From positions 1-29,008 of IMG/VR virus record IMGVR_UViG_3300027759_000319: a DNA stretch of 29,008 nt; one strand, written 5' to 3'. Both the position numbers and the translations under genes were made by a program. Origin of the DNA: a virus. The notes beneath the pieces are model-generated. The model was not told the DNA's origin. It worked only from the letters and a program-made list of their open reading frames with translations, and searched no databases. This document shows, in pieces, positions 19,451 to 28,168 of the stretch. How positions within the stretch are numbered: position 1 is the stretch's first letter; each line of letters starts with the position of its first letter.

Positions 19451-22246
19451 TTATCCAAGAATTGATTGTAAATCCAGCGATACCTGTTCTCCTTGTATAA
19501 ATAGTTGACCTGTTGTAAATGTCACCCAACCATCGGAAACCGTATATGATGAATTATATACCCAAGGATCAAAATAATTATTATAGGCATTAGTTGAACC
19601 ATTTCTATTTTGATAATGTATTACAGTTTGGTCTAATGCTATTTGATTTTTATTAAAGTTAGAAACTCCGGCTCCAGGATTTAGGGTTCTAGTTAATTTA
19701 AGTTTAATTTGACCATTAATTGCTGTATAATTAAAACTTCCACTAATATAACCATCATTACCTACCATCAAATATGCATCAATTGATGCTTTAGTTCCTA
19801 TTGTAACATGAGTAGTTTCAACTGTACCATTTAAAGTTTTTATAGTAAATTGATCGCTATTATTAAGATTAAGTCCAACAAACCAATCAATATATGCGGT
19901 ATTGCCGCCGTTTAGAGGTCCAACATATAGTCGCCAATTTACAGTTATTGGACTACTTGCACCAATCACTTCAAATTTACCAGCACTGGTGCCAAAACCT
20001 GCAGAATTGCGTACATACATAGTATACAGGCCAGGCAATAAATTTGGTACAGTTGCCGTTATTGAACTTGCATCATTTTGTTGAAAAGTGCCAATTAAAC
20101 CAGCTGCAGTACCACCAAGTGCTACTTCCGAAATTGTGCCTGGGAAATTTCCAGCTATACCAAACGGTGTACCTGGCTGACCTTGTGATGGAGTTGAGAA
20201 ACTAATTGATGGTAAACCAACTGGCTGAAGAGTAGTAGTAGGAGCAGCGGTAGTAGTAGGAGCAGCGGTTGTTGTAGATCCAGTATTTCCACCGCCATTT
20301 GTATGTGTCAACATATGAGTTGATAAGGCAGACTGTGCATCACTTTTTGCCTTAAGTGCATCATCTTTTAGTTTAGTTAATGTACGAATTGTTTCAAGGG
20401 CAGTGGCTAAGGCAGCAGCAGTTACTGCATTTTCTCTGGCAATATCAGCCGCGTTATTTGCGGCTTGATAATCAGAGGATGATACCCAGGTACCAGTATA
20501 CATAAGAGATTCGGTTCCAAGTGGGTCAACTTTGGTTACCATAAAATTATTCTCTGAATTTTCTAATAGTAATTTAGCCTGAACCTTTGGAATTCTAAAT
20601 AAAAGTTCGCCGCTTGCCAAACTAGATATGTTACCAATTGAAGTATTTGAAAATATAAAATCGTTAGTGGTACCGAATGTTAATTTAAATGTTACGCCAG
20701 TAAATCCAGCCACTAAATTTATTTGGGCTAAACTTATTATTGCTGTACCTAGGGTCTCTTTTCTATAAAGTGTTAATTTTATTAAATTATCAACTGGATC
20801 AATTACTAATATTGCTCTGCCCTGTCCATAAATAGCCTCTGCTCCATTTGAGTGCAGTGCATTACCACTGCTTAATTGAATACTTACCTGTTTAATAACC
20901 GACGTAATTGGAATTTGGGCACTATTATATAGGGCCTGTAGTGCATTTCTTTGAGAGGTTAATAACGTAATTTGATTAGTTAAGAGTGTAGTACTTGGAG
21001 CACTTGTACTTAGTGATGGTACTGATCCTGAAAAAATTGCATTGGTCTCAAAGTTTTTTTGCTCAATTTTATTGTATATTCGCATTGACTGTGGACCGTT
21101 TAATAATTCAATTTTTTCTAATTTTTTACCATAGCGGTTTGGATTAATAATACTCATTGAGGCACTTTTTATTATTTGGTCCCCATTTTTTTTATTGATT
21201 AATCTCATGATATAGTCAATTGACATTGCTACCGCAAATCCTGCCTGTTTTAATATAGGTCGATACGTTAATGGGGTATCAAAATTAGACTCTTGATAAA
21301 TTAAAGAATTTCCAGATAGCACAATATCTGAACCAATATGTTCGTATATAGTCAGTTGATGTGATATTATCCATTCTTGATCAGCTCCACTCTCATTTAG
21401 GGTTGCAATTAATGAATCTGGAAATGCTCCATTCCAGGTTGCAAAAAATTCAATATAGTCGCCGTCCTCTGCCTCGGCAATTTGGCAACCTAGTGTATCA
21501 AATTTATTAATTTGCGAAACTGAACCTTCATAATATTGAGTAATTTGATATTGCTCATATGTTATATTATTTGGTGCAAAGTAATCAGATTGGGTCGCTT
21601 CTGCTAAAAATACTGTAATTGGGGCATTTTTAATAAAACCAATACCACCAGTTATTGCATGTTCAAATGAATTGGCTCCAAACTGTTTAAAGTCTGCATC
21701 TAGCCATGGAATTGATGGAATTTTAATATCAATATACTTATCATATATTGTATTGGCTAAAAATAGAGGTCGGGTATTATAACTAAAAAGTGAGGCAGTG
21801 GTTACTGCATTTAATATAATATTGGCTAACTGGATTTGAGTAATATTATTAAGTTTATGACGAGCTCCGACAATTATATGTTCAACTTCAGTAAAATTAA
21901 AACCTGATGCAAAATGAAATCGCATTGTGTCCATTACCATATTAATACTTAATTCACTAGAAACAGTGGTTTCTGTTATTAATGGATCAAAATCTGAATA
22001 CATTGGAATTAATGTAATATCATTATATATTAACTTAGATCCACCTAGCCCAATAAGACTAAAATTTCTAGTATTGCGAGTGGTTGCTGAATATCCATCA
22101 GTATTATAAATTTGTTTAATACCTAAGTGTTTATTATCAACTAGATAAAATTGTGAAGTTAATAATGGTGGATTTGCATCACCAATTGGGGTTGCTCTAA
22201 ATTCAAGTACACAATAACTTGATAAATTTATAAAATTTGAAATCAT
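19451..22246 (-). CDS. Large virion structural protein with TIG-like domain (931 aa)
   Basis: A 931-residue beta-rich protein, probably exposed on the virion (fibre, whisker or baseplate-associated). Residues about 1-420 are an unrecognised beta-rich part. About 420-640 contains helices and another beta domain. A threonine-rich linker (TTTAAP repeats, about 658-674) follows. Residues about 677-760 look like an IPT/TIG immunoglobulin-like domain (PSISFSTPSQGQPGTPFGIAG, then GLYTMYVRNSAGFGTSAGKFEV). The last 170 residues are beta-rich and end in GEQVSLDLQSILG. Its ATG overlaps the preceding stop by four bases (ATGA), coupling it to the coiled-coil gene. Structural role is inferred from size, composition and neighbours; no specific T4 counterpart is claimed. 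Confidence 0.75.
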   Translation of the reverse strand: MISNFINLSSYCVLEFRATPIGDANPPLLTSQFYLVDNKHLGIKQIYNTDGYSATTRNTRNFSLIGLGGSKLIYNDITLIPMYSDFDPLITETTVSSELSINMVMDTMRFHFASGFNFTEVEHIIVGARHKLNNITQIQLANIILNAVTTASLFSYNTRPLFLANTIYDKYIDIKIPSIPWLDADFKQFGANSFEHAITGGIGFIKNAPITVFLAEATQSDYFAPNNITYEQYQITQYYEGSVSQINKFDTLGCQIAEAEDGDYIEFFATWNGAFPDSLIATLNESGADQEWIISHQLTIYEHIGSDIVLSGNSLIYQESNFDTPLTYRPILKQAGFAVAMSIDYIMRLINKKNGDQIIKSASMSIINPNRYGKKLEKIELLNGPQSMRIYNKIEQKNFETNAIFSGSVPSLSTSAPSTTLLTNQITLLTSQRNALQALYNSAQIPITSVIKQVSIQLSSGNALHSNGAEAIYGQGRAILVIDPVDNLIKLTLYRKETLGTAIISLAQINLVAGFTGVTFKLTFGTTNDFIFSNTSIGNISSLASGELLFRIPKVQAKLLLENSENNFMVTKVDPLGTESLMYTGTWVSSSDYQAANNAADIARENAVTAAALATALETIRTLTKLKDDALKAKSDAQSALSTHMLTHTNGGGNTGSTTTAAPTTTAAPTTTLQPVGLPSISFSTPSQGQPGTPFGIAGNFPGTISEVALGGTAAGLIGTFQQNDASSITATVPNLLPGLYTMYVRNSAGFGTSAGKFEVIGASSPITVNWRLYVGPLNGGNTAYIDWFVGLNLNNSDQFTIKTLNGTVETTHVTIGTKASIDAYLMVGNDGYISGSFNYTAINGQIKLKLTRTLNPGAGVSNFNKNQIALDQTVIHYQNRNGSTNAYNNYFDPWVYNSSYTVSDGWVTFTTGQLFIQGEQVSLDLQSILG
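20233..20268 (-). repeat. 18-bp perfect tandem repeat (TTTAAP linker)
   Basis: Two perfect copies of an 18-bp unit (20233-20250 and 20251-20268) encode the repeated AAPTTT part of the threonine-rich linker. Similar linkers join domains in phage surface proteins and can change length by slippage. Confidence 0.85.
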
Positions 22247-22473
22247 GCTTTTTGTAATTCTTGTAAAATTTTATAAAAGTCAGGAACTTCTCCAGTTTCA
22301 GACTTTATTTTATCTATTAGGAGCCGTTCTGACTCTTTTACTTCAGCTAACTGTAATTCAATTGAATTTTTACTTAAATTTAGGATATGTGCCTGTTCTT
22401 CTAATAAATTTAAAGATTGCTGAATTTTATCGTAATTTAATACGATTTTTTTTATTTGATCTAGATATTTCAT
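22243..22473 (-). CDS. Small coiled-coil protein (76 aa)
   Basis: A 76-residue protein that is almost all coiled coil (LDQIKKIVLNYDKIQQSLNL then LEEQAHILNLSK, with leucine/isoleucine heptads) and ends with EVPDFYKILQELQKA. It overlaps its upstream neighbour by one base (TAATG) and its downstream neighbour by four (ATGA), a tightly coupled trio with the 651- and 931-residue proteins. Size and position fit an assembly chaperone or a small tail component; the specific role is unknown. Confidence 0.7.
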   Translation of the reverse strand: MKYLDQIKKIVLNYDKIQQSLNLLEEQAHILNLSKNSIELQLAEVKESERLLIDKIKSETGEVPDFYKILQELQKA

Positions 22474-24428
22474 TATGAGTATTTTACTTTTATTCCAGTT
22501 GTTAGCACATCATATATTGCATGTAATAGTTGAGAATTAAGAGCCAATTGTGAATTATCAACAGGTTCAGGTTTCTCTTCCGGAGGAACCGCTGCAGATT
22601 GAGGCATATTGGTTAACTGTTGTTGCATATTATTGTTAATGGTTTGAGTGGTTCCGGTGCCAGTCTCACCTAATGAATACGGTGAAGCGCCTGAGGAATT
22701 TATATTATTCTTGTTACTAATTTCAGTTAATAGGTTATTAGTTTTGCTGCCGACATTTTTAATTATATTAGGTATGGCAGCAAATGGTTCGGTTAATATT
22801 TTTTTGCCAGTACTCGCAGATATTGCAGGGCTTTGCACGATATTAGTACTTGAGTTATTAAAATTATCCCCAGTCTTAGTATCTTGATTATAAATACGAC
22901 TATTCATCATCTTGTCATAGGCTTGATCACTTGAGATTTGGGTAGTTGAATTATCTGTATCTGTATTATTATATTCTGCAGTAGAGGTATTGGTTGGGCT
23001 GATTAAATTGGCAGCAGTAGGCTCTTCAGGTAAAGCCGAGTTACGCTCTAAATACGGAGATTTATCTCCAGATAAGTTTAGCTGATCTTTTGCACTATCC
23101 GTAATAGGATTAATATTAGTATTACCCGTTTCAACATAACTACCTGACTTATTATTATCTGCATTAAGTATAACAGCTGGACCAATATCATTAGATACAA
23201 CAGCCGGCTCTGTGCCGGCGGCCATTAACTGCTCACGGCTTTCTATTTTATCATTGGGGCTTTTTGTATTATATAAACTAATGCCTTCAGTAATTTCTTT
23301 TTCTAATTTTGATATTTCATTGGTTACTGTGACCTTATCTGATTCAGTTAGCTTATTACTGCTAATTTGGGTTTCATAATTTGTTTTTGATCTTATTTTT
23401 GATGCAAGTGTAGCTTTGCGCACCTTATTTAATAATGTAGTTAGAGGCGGCTCTGAATTTATATTGGTGTTCTCTTGATTTGTAATATTTAAATTGTTAT
23501 TGGTAATAACGGTATTTACAGTAGGCTGAACAGGTACTCCAGTTGAGTTAAACTGATTATTTTTACGATTTTCATACTTAGAGTCAGGCGGATTTAGCTG
23601 ATCCTTTGGGTTTGGAATAATATCCTTAAGGTCAGAAATACCGCTGTTAACATACGAGGTTGATTCTTTCTTTTTATTATCGCTAAAGTCTTTGTTAATA
23701 TTTGCTAATTCAGCCTTAGATAACTCGTATGGGGATGTCTTGTTTTGATTGTTGCCGGCTTTTGAATCTGCAGTCTCTTCCTGGATTATAGCTGATATTT
23801 CAAATTTTGGCAGTTGACTTTTAGTAGTTCTTTCAGTAACCGTCTTTGGATCAATCCACACGTTATATTGACTACGAATAAGGTCAATATTATCTAAAAT
23901 TAATTGTCTTTTTAAATCTTCTTTAATATAGGTTAGACTAGTATTACCAGTTGCACCCTTTTTATATTTTTCAACTTTACTAGTCGCAATTGGTTTATTC
24001 CAAACAATTATTCCATCTCGCTGTATTATTCCATATAATGAAACTGATACGTTTGATTTTTTTTCATTAATATTATCAGAATATTCAAACCGTGTTCCAT
24101 TTATGTATTCAATTTGATTATCTAAAACAGCTCTTTCATTTAATTGTACCCTTATTTTTTCTGCGTCGGTTTCTAGTTTTTTAGTTCGGTTAGTTATTTT
24201 TAATTCTAAGTCTTTTATTTTATTAGCTAGGTCCCCAGGCGTTAATTTAAGTTTATCATCTTTCGGTAATTTATCACTAGTAATTATTACCTCGTTTAAT
24301 TTCTTAATTTCAGCATCCATGGCTGCAATTTCGGTTTTGGATGCTACTTGTAATTTCTTAATTTCAGCATCCTTGTCCGCAAGTTCCGTTAAGATTTCGT
24401 CTAATTTTTTAGTCTTATTAGGATCCAT
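22473..24428 (-). CDS. Coiled-coil, low-complexity phage structural or assembly protein (651 aa)
   Basis: A 651-residue protein. Residues 1-105 are coiled coil, including a duplicated DAEIKKL block. About 105-190 is a folded segment (YINGTRFEYSDN, then SLYGIIQRDGIIVWNKPI, then VEKYKKGATGNTSL). From about 200 to 600 it is asparagine-, serine- and threonine-rich and probably disordered. The C-terminus (QLALNSQLLHAIYDVLTTGIKVKYS) is a short helix that could bind a partner. No family is recognised. The exact TATAAATA 32 bases upstream and the coupling to two further genes make it the head of a late operon. A tether or scaffolding role is a guess. Confidence 0.7.
   Translation of the reverse strand: MDPNKTKKLDEILTELADKDAEIKKLQVASKTEIAAMDAEIKKLNEVIITSDKLPKDDKLKLTPGDLANKIKDLELKITNRTKKLETDAEKIRVQLNERAVLDNQIEYINGTRFEYSDNINEKKSNVSVSLYGIIQRDGIIVWNKPIATSKVEKYKKGATGNTSLTYIKEDLKRQLILDNIDLIRSQYNVWIDPKTVTERTTKSQLPKFEISAIIQEETADSKAGNNQNKTSPYELSKAELANINKDFSDNKKKESTSYVNSGISDLKDIIPNPKDQLNPPDSKYENRKNNQFNSTGVPVQPTVNTVITNNNLNITNQENTNINSEPPLTTLLNKVRKATLASKIRSKTNYETQISSNKLTESDKVTVTNEISKLEKEITEGISLYNTKSPNDKIESREQLMAAGTEPAVVSNDIGPAVILNADNNKSGSYVETGNTNINPITDSAKDQLNLSGDKSPYLERNSALPEEPTAANLISPTNTSTAEYNNTDTDNSTTQISSDQAYDKMMNSRIYNQDTKTGDNFNNSSTNIVQSPAISASTGKKILTEPFAAIPNIIKNVGSKTNNLLTEISNKNNINSSGASPYSLGETGTGTTQTINNNMQQQLTNMPQSAAVPPEEKPEPVDNSQLALNSQLLHAIYDVLTTGIKVKYS
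24297..24372 (-). repeat. 22-bp direct repeat (DAEIKKL)
   Basis: Two perfect 22-bp copies at 24297-24318 and 24351-24372, spaced 54 bases start to start and in frame. Each encodes a DAEIKKL heptad segment in the N-terminal coiled coil, so the coil has grown by duplication. Confidence 0.8.
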
Positions 24429-24460
24429 ATTTAATTAAATAATTTAATATCTCTTTTTGT

Positions 24461-24468
24461 TATTTATA
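24461..24468 (-). promoter_or_regulatory. T4-late-like promoter box TATAAATA
   Basis: Exact TATAAATA on the minus strand, 32 bases before the ATG at 24428 and just past a terminator, where a new promoter is needed. The best single late-promoter candidate in the window. Confidence 0.6.
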
Positions 24469-24470
24469 AT

Positions 24471-24510
24471 AAAAAAACCAAACTGGCTAATTACGTTGGC
24501 CGGTTTGGTT
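24471..24510 (-). terminator. Hairpin terminator overlapping the end of gene 24491-24670
   Basis: Arms 24476-24487 and 24499-24510 form a 12-bp stem (one G-T pair) around an 11-base loop, followed on the minus strand by seven T residues. The stop codon of the 59-residue gene (24491-24493) lies in the loop. It ends the unit coming from the gp26-like gene. Confidence 0.85.
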
Positions 24511-24670
24511 CAAGTTCAAAGACTTCATTTAAATTTTCATTAGTCTCATTTATTAAAAGTTTTAAATAGTACATATATTCATAATATGGTAATTCATATA
24601 GACTATTAAATGATTGATTAAGCTTCACTGCCAGAATCCGGTTAATATCAAATAAGTTCGTCAAGTCCAC
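24491..24670 (-). CDS. Small phage protein with GTG start (59 aa)
   Basis: An open frame of 59 codons that starts at GTG 24670 (or TTG 24664) and overlaps the end of the gp26-like gene by 23 bases. The product begins MDLTNLFDINRILAVK, continues SFNSLYELPYYEYMYYLKLL and ends in an acidic, polar tail. The regular aromatic and leucine helix pattern and a terminator placed exactly over its stop codon argue that it is real. Without it the 220 bases between 24428 and 24648 would have no content. Small helical proteins of this look are often assembly chaperones for baseplate or tail proteins, and position next to the hub gene supports that weakly. Confidence 0.7.
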   Translation of the reverse strand: MDLTNLFDINRILAVKLNQSFNSLYELPYYEYMYYLKLLINETNENLNEVFELEPNRPT

Positions 24671-25655
24671 CTGAAATAAGGAAAAAATCCCTGAACGTGA
24701 AGCTGGACTGTGTAAAAAGAGGTGATGTTATCTTGTTTCCACAATTTGGACAAACGGTATTTACAACAGATTCTCTAGCATTTTCAATTAATTCAGTAAA
24801 CTTTTTAATAAATGTAAATTTATTAATATGCCAAGCATATGAAACATTAATTAAGTTATAATATTCCTGTTGAGTAAATGCTTGCCAGTCTTGAATTAAG
24901 TAGGCTGCTACTGATAAAAATGCCATATCTGGCTTTCGGTTTTTAGACTTAGCCTCAGCAATTCTGGCTCTTAGTCGTTCAATTGCTCCAATTGTTGGCA
25001 TGTATAGATAAAAAGTCTCATTTAATTTTTCTGACTTTACCTCAAAACATTTATATTCAGCTGAATAATATTTCATTATTTCATCAGGTAAGTCAATAAA
25101 GGTTAACATAGAACTTTTAATCTTAACTGAGTCTTTCCATTTAACTTCACCTTTACAGGTTTCAGTGCATTCAAATTCTGAAAATAATGAATTTTGATCA
25201 GCTGGAAATGTTAATTCTTGAATTAGAAAAATTATAGCAACTCGGTCTAGTTCTGAAATATCTCTCCATGATAACCATGAAGTTCCGCCTTTTATTTTAA
25301 ATCGACTACACTTTTCAATAACATAATTTAGTTTATCATCAATATCTAATATATCAGAGTCATCAATTGTAGACCAGTGCCTAATTTCAGCAACCGTTGC
25401 TGCCTTTATTGTAATCTCTGCACCGGCTGGATAAAATAATCCTTTGCTTGGCAGATTTTCTAATGGAACATTTTTCCAAAGTGAATCATTTGGACCTCCG
25501 ATTGTAGACTCTAGCATTGGGGTTAAGGCATTACCTAATGCAGTAACTGGAGCAGGTTGAGCTACCTTTTTAATATCGACATTTTTTCCGTAAATCTTAT
25601 CTTGATTTTCCAAAAAAAGCGCAGCCTCATCTAATGGTTGTTCTTCTTCTATCAT
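24648..25655 (-). CDS. T4 gp26/gp51-type baseplate hub assembly protein
   Basis: A 335-residue protein with the hallmarks of the T4 baseplate hub (gp26) family as seen in T4-like phages. LENLPSKGLFYPAGAEITIKA (65-85) is followed by ATVAEIRHWSTIDDSDILDI (86-105), LNYVIEKCSRFKI (109-121) and SWRDISELDRVAIIFLIQEL (129-148). Two cysteine pairs, C163/C167 and C302/C305 (CPNCG), probably form a zinc site, an addition to the T4 version. The protein is longer than T4 gp26 (208 residues), with extra N-terminal (about 60) and C-terminal segments. It would act in building the baseplate hub. Family call good; gp26 versus gp51 is not decided. Confidence 0.8.
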   Translation of the reverse strand: MIEEEQPLDEAALFLENQDKIYGKNVDIKKVAQPAPVTALGNALTPMLESTIGGPNDSLWKNVPLENLPSKGLFYPAGAEITIKAATVAEIRHWSTIDDSDILDIDDKLNYVIEKCSRFKIKGGTSWLSWRDISELDRVAIIFLIQELTFPADQNSLFSEFECTETCKGEVKWKDSVKIKSSMLTFIDLPDEIMKYYSAEYKCFEVKSEKLNETFYLYMPTIGAIERLRARIAEAKSKNRKPDMAFLSVAAYLIQDWQAFTQQEYYNLINVSYAWHINKFTFIKKFTELIENARESVVNTVCPNCGNKITSPLFTQSSFTFRDFFLISGGLDELI

Positions 25656-25678
25656 AATTAATTGAGTTGTTTAAATAA

Positions 25679-26131
25679 TTATATCACAAAGGCTAGGAAG
25701 GTTTTCGCTAGGTATGATTTGGATTCGGTTAATCGGTTTAAACTTTCTGGATAAACTTCAACTTTTTTAAAGGTTTGTTGATCAGTAATAAATGCCCTAA
25801 TTGTCTTGGTTCCTTTATCTATTGTCATGCCTTCAAATTTACCAATTATCATAGTTGGTTCCTTTTTCTTATTGGTAAATGTTGAATTAATTTTTACACC
25901 AGTAATTCTAGAACCCTTTTTAAATTGATTATTTAGAGCTCTAAGATCAATATCAAATTCGTCAGTTACAACCACTTCAGGTCTAGATAAATCAGCTAAT
26001 GGCAGTAATTTAATTGAAATACCATTACTGAATGGCGATTTTGAGGCAACAAAATTAAAGTCAGATTTTCCATAAAATGGAAGACCTGTTAGAGCTTGTT
26101 GTCTTTGACCAAAGGTTAAAACTGGTACCAT
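25679..26131 (-). CDS. Hypothetical virion or assembly protein (150 aa)
   Basis: A 150-residue beta-rich protein (MVPVLTFGQRQQAL..., then KINSTFTNKKKEPTMIIGKFEGMTIDKG, then KTIRAFITDQQTFKKVEVYP). No family is recognised. Its ATG overlaps the stop of the 108-residue upstream gene by one base, and the gp26-like gene follows 23 bases later, so a baseplate or tail role is likely by position only. Confidence 0.65.
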   Translation of the reverse strand: MVPVLTFGQRQQALTGLPFYGKSDFNFVASKSPFSNGISIKLLPLADLSRPEVVVTDEFDIDLRALNNQFKKGSRITGVKINSTFTNKKKEPTMIIGKFEGMTIDKGTKTIRAFITDQQTFKKVEVYPESLNRLTESKSYLAKTFLAFVI

Positions 26132-26457
26132 TATAGAGAAACTTGAGTATTTGTTGTACCGAGTAACGTAACTGGTCCACTTGTGCCAACGGTTAATTTT
26201 GAAATATTTGCATAAAACGTACCTCCTTGAGCTACATAAACACTTACTCCAGTTCCAGCAGTTCCTTGTTCAACTGTCCATACTGAAATTGTTTGAGCAG
26301 CACTATAGTTATGTACACCATAATACAGAGGAGTCCATGAACCAACCGATCCATTTGAGCTTCCAAAACCAGATAGGTCAGTAAAAGCTGGGGTATAATT
26401 TGTTGAATTCTCAGCAGAGGTATGTTTTCTTAAAAATTTAGCAGGAGGTCCGATCAT
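26131..26457 (-). CDS. Hypothetical small structural protein (108 aa)
   Basis: A 108-residue, glycine-, serine- and threonine-rich beta protein without charged clusters except at the start (MIGPPAKFLRKHTSAEN). The composition is typical of a small capsid-decoration or tail-surface protein (SGFGSSNGSVGSW, then YVAQGGTFYANISKLTVG). No family is recognised. Coupled to 25679-26131 by a one-base overlap. Confidence 0.6.
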   Translation of the reverse strand: MIGPPAKFLRKHTSAENSTNYTPAFTDLSGFGSSNGSVGSWTPLYYGVHNYSAAQTISVWTVEQGTAGTGVSVYVAQGGTFYANISKLTVGTSGPVTLLGTTNTQVSL

Positions 26458-26472
26458 TTTATTATCTTTTTT

Positions 26473-27141
26473 TTAACAAGCACAATCGCTTGGGTCTTCA
26501 TTACTTTTTACATATACAATTAATCCAGTTACTTTAATACTAAAATTATCATTTGGATTAAATATCTCTATTTTATTTATCAAACTATCCGCTCCCCTGG
26601 TTTCAGGATTAGAGAAATGAGCGAAAAACTGATGTAATGAAACTGTATAGGTTTCAAGAGTTCGATTTGTTAATATTAATTTGCATTCATGATCTGCTGG
26701 TAATACATCATCTCCGTTTTTATCAAGTGATGGATAGGTTACATATAGTATGCAACCCCTAGCATAGTTTCGGTCATTTGCAGTTAAGTAAAAGACTGTA
26801 CCATTTCCAACTGAATCAATATATTCAGAGTCCGCACCTAATGGATAATTTGATGGAGTTCCAGATGCAGTATATGAACTAATATCGTCTAATCCATTAT
26901 CAAATATTGATAAGGTTTCATTTGCACATACTTCAAAATTAATTGATAATTGTCCATCTACTGGATAAATAAACTCTTCTAATTCACAAAAGTTAGCCTC
27001 TTTCTTTGACCCATTAAAAATAGCAAAACATCGGTCTACTAGTTTTAAAAATTTCTTACTTGGAAATTTACTACACAGATTGGCATATGCTGCACTAACT
27101 CTTTTGGCTAAAGGATCATCCTTATATGTAATATACGGCAT
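26473..27141 (-). CDS. Hypothetical protein with Cys-rich C-terminus (222 aa)
   Basis: A 222-residue protein with a helical start (residues 9-45), then a mainly beta segment, including ILYVTYPSLDKNGDDVLPADHECKLILTNRTLETYTV, and the end SNEDPSDCAC. Eight cysteines are scattered along it (at 23, 38, 52, 72, 130, 153, 220 and 222). No family is recognised. It stands 15 bases before the 108-residue structural gene and belongs to the same minus-strand run, so a virion or assembly role is plausible. Confidence 0.6.
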   Translation of the reverse strand: MPYITYKDDPLAKRVSAAYANLCSKFPSKKFLKLVDRCFAIFNGSKKEANFCELEEFIYPVDGQLSINFEVCANETLSIFDNGLDDISSYTASGTPSNYPLGADSEYIDSVGNGTVFYLTANDRNYARGCILYVTYPSLDKNGDDVLPADHECKLILTNRTLETYTVSLHQFFAHFSNPETRGADSLINKIEIFNPNDNFSIKVTGLIVYVKSNEDPSDCAC

Positions 27142-27157
27142 TCATTGGTTAATATTT

Positions 27158-27847
27158 TTATGGGTCAAATGGTTTTTTTAAACCACTAAACCCTCTTGCA
27201 AGGGCTGAATCTGTTAGTTTAGTGGATACCCGAGTTTTATTAATTTCGGGCGTATCTATAACAACTGGCTCAGCCGGTTTGCTTGGTAAATATTGATCCA
27301 TATAAGTAGTATCAGTGTCCTCAATTGGATCAGGCTCAATACTATTTATTATAGGAATTGCTGATTTAATGTCAGGCTCAACTATATTATCAGTTTTAAC
27401 CTCAATTTGCTCAGGGGTTGGCTTAATATAGTCAACCAGTGCTTTAATAAAACCCAAGGCAATGACTGGTAAAATTGCACCGCTTACAATTGATAAAATT
27501 CGTTTTTGATAAATTTGGTCCTCTTCACTTAATCCAAATAGTTCAATCCAACCTTGAAAGTTTTCTAAATTAATATAGGCATAATATGTATTACCCATTG
27601 CCTGCATGCATGTTAATATAATAAAAAGGCCCCATACAATACCCTTATTCATTTTATCAAGGGTTATTAATGATGCTAATGAGGCAGCTGCTCCAATTTC
27701 AAATGCAATAGCCAAGCTTATAGCTAACCATTGCGGATTTGATAATTCAAAAAAGCTAATTACGTGAATTGTAGAGATAACGGATACTAACAGGTATAGA
27801 GTTACAAATGTACTAATTATAAAATATTTAACAGTATTTGACCCCAT
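27158..27847 (-). CDS. Four-helix integral membrane protein (229 aa)
   Basis: A 229-residue membrane protein with four predicted transmembrane helices at about 7-33, 39-62, 69-91 and 117-141, then a soluble, acidic and proline-rich tail ending SALARGFSGLKKPFDP. No family is recognised. The start MGSNTVKYFIISTF contains no signal peptidase site. It overlaps the upstream gene by one base and lies in a cluster of three membrane-protein genes (27158-28676). It may be a host-membrane protein for lysis, superinfection control or virion attachment; the sequence does not decide. Confidence 0.7.
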   Translation of the reverse strand: MGSNTVKYFIISTFVTLYLLVSVISTIHVISFFELSNPQWLAISLAIAFEIGAAASLASLITLDKMNKGIVWGLFIILTCMQAMGNTYYAYINLENFQGWIELFGLSEEDQIYQKRILSIVSGAILPVIALGFIKALVDYIKPTPEQIEVKTDNIVEPDIKSAIPIINSIEPDPIEDTDTTYMDQYLPSKPAEPVVIDTPEINKTRVSTKLTDSALARGFSGLKKPFDP

Positions 27848-28149
27848 TACTTAGTTGATTCAATCTTTTTAATCTCTTTATCAATTTCAGCTTGACGATT
27901 TACATCAAATATCTTACGGTCAGTTGATTGAATCATTCTTTTTTCAGATTTTAAACCTTCAATTTCAATTAATTTAGCAATATCATTTTTAGTAAATAAG
28001 ATAGCCTGAATTGAATCTAATCTTGCATTTGTTATTTTTGACTGCTTTTCTAAACTTGAAGATTTTCGTGAAATTGTACAGGTTTGTATAAAGGCAATAA
28101 ACAATATGATAATTATAATTTTAGTAAAGTGTTGATCTATAAATTTCAT
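27847..28149 (-). CDS. Single-pass membrane protein with coiled coil (100 aa)
   Basis: A 100-residue protein with one N-terminal transmembrane helix (about 8-25, IIIIILFIAFIQTC) and a charged helical, coiled-coil-like tail. That design matches inner-membrane spanins (one helix plus periplasmic coil), but no partner lipoprotein gene is visible nearby, so I do not call it one. Cys24 and Cys26 lie at the end of the helix. AATAAATA lies 19 bases upstream of the ATG. Linked by one base to the four-helix protein gene. Confidence 0.65.
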   Translation of the reverse strand: MKFIDQHFTKIIIIILFIAFIQTCTISRKSSSLEKQSKITNARLDSIQAILFTKNDIAKLIEIEGLKSEKRMIQSTDRKIFDVNRQAEIDKEIKKIESTK

Positions 28150-28168
28150 TTATAATTTATTTTTTAGT

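Noticed and set aside
20233-20268. Tandem repeats as a CRISPR array or origin iterons.
   Set aside because: Only two in-frame copies inside a coding linker, without spacers; the same applies to 8686-8727 and 24297-24372.
22245-22478. Plus-strand 77-codon hydrophobic frame.
   Set aside because: It is the exact antisense of the 76-residue coiled-coil gene, which is translationally coupled on both sides; leucine richness is a mirror of its lysine/glutamate codons.
27847-28149. Inner-membrane spanin call.
   Set aside because: Topology fits, but there is no lipoprotein partner or lysis cassette nearby, so only the membrane and coil features are reported.
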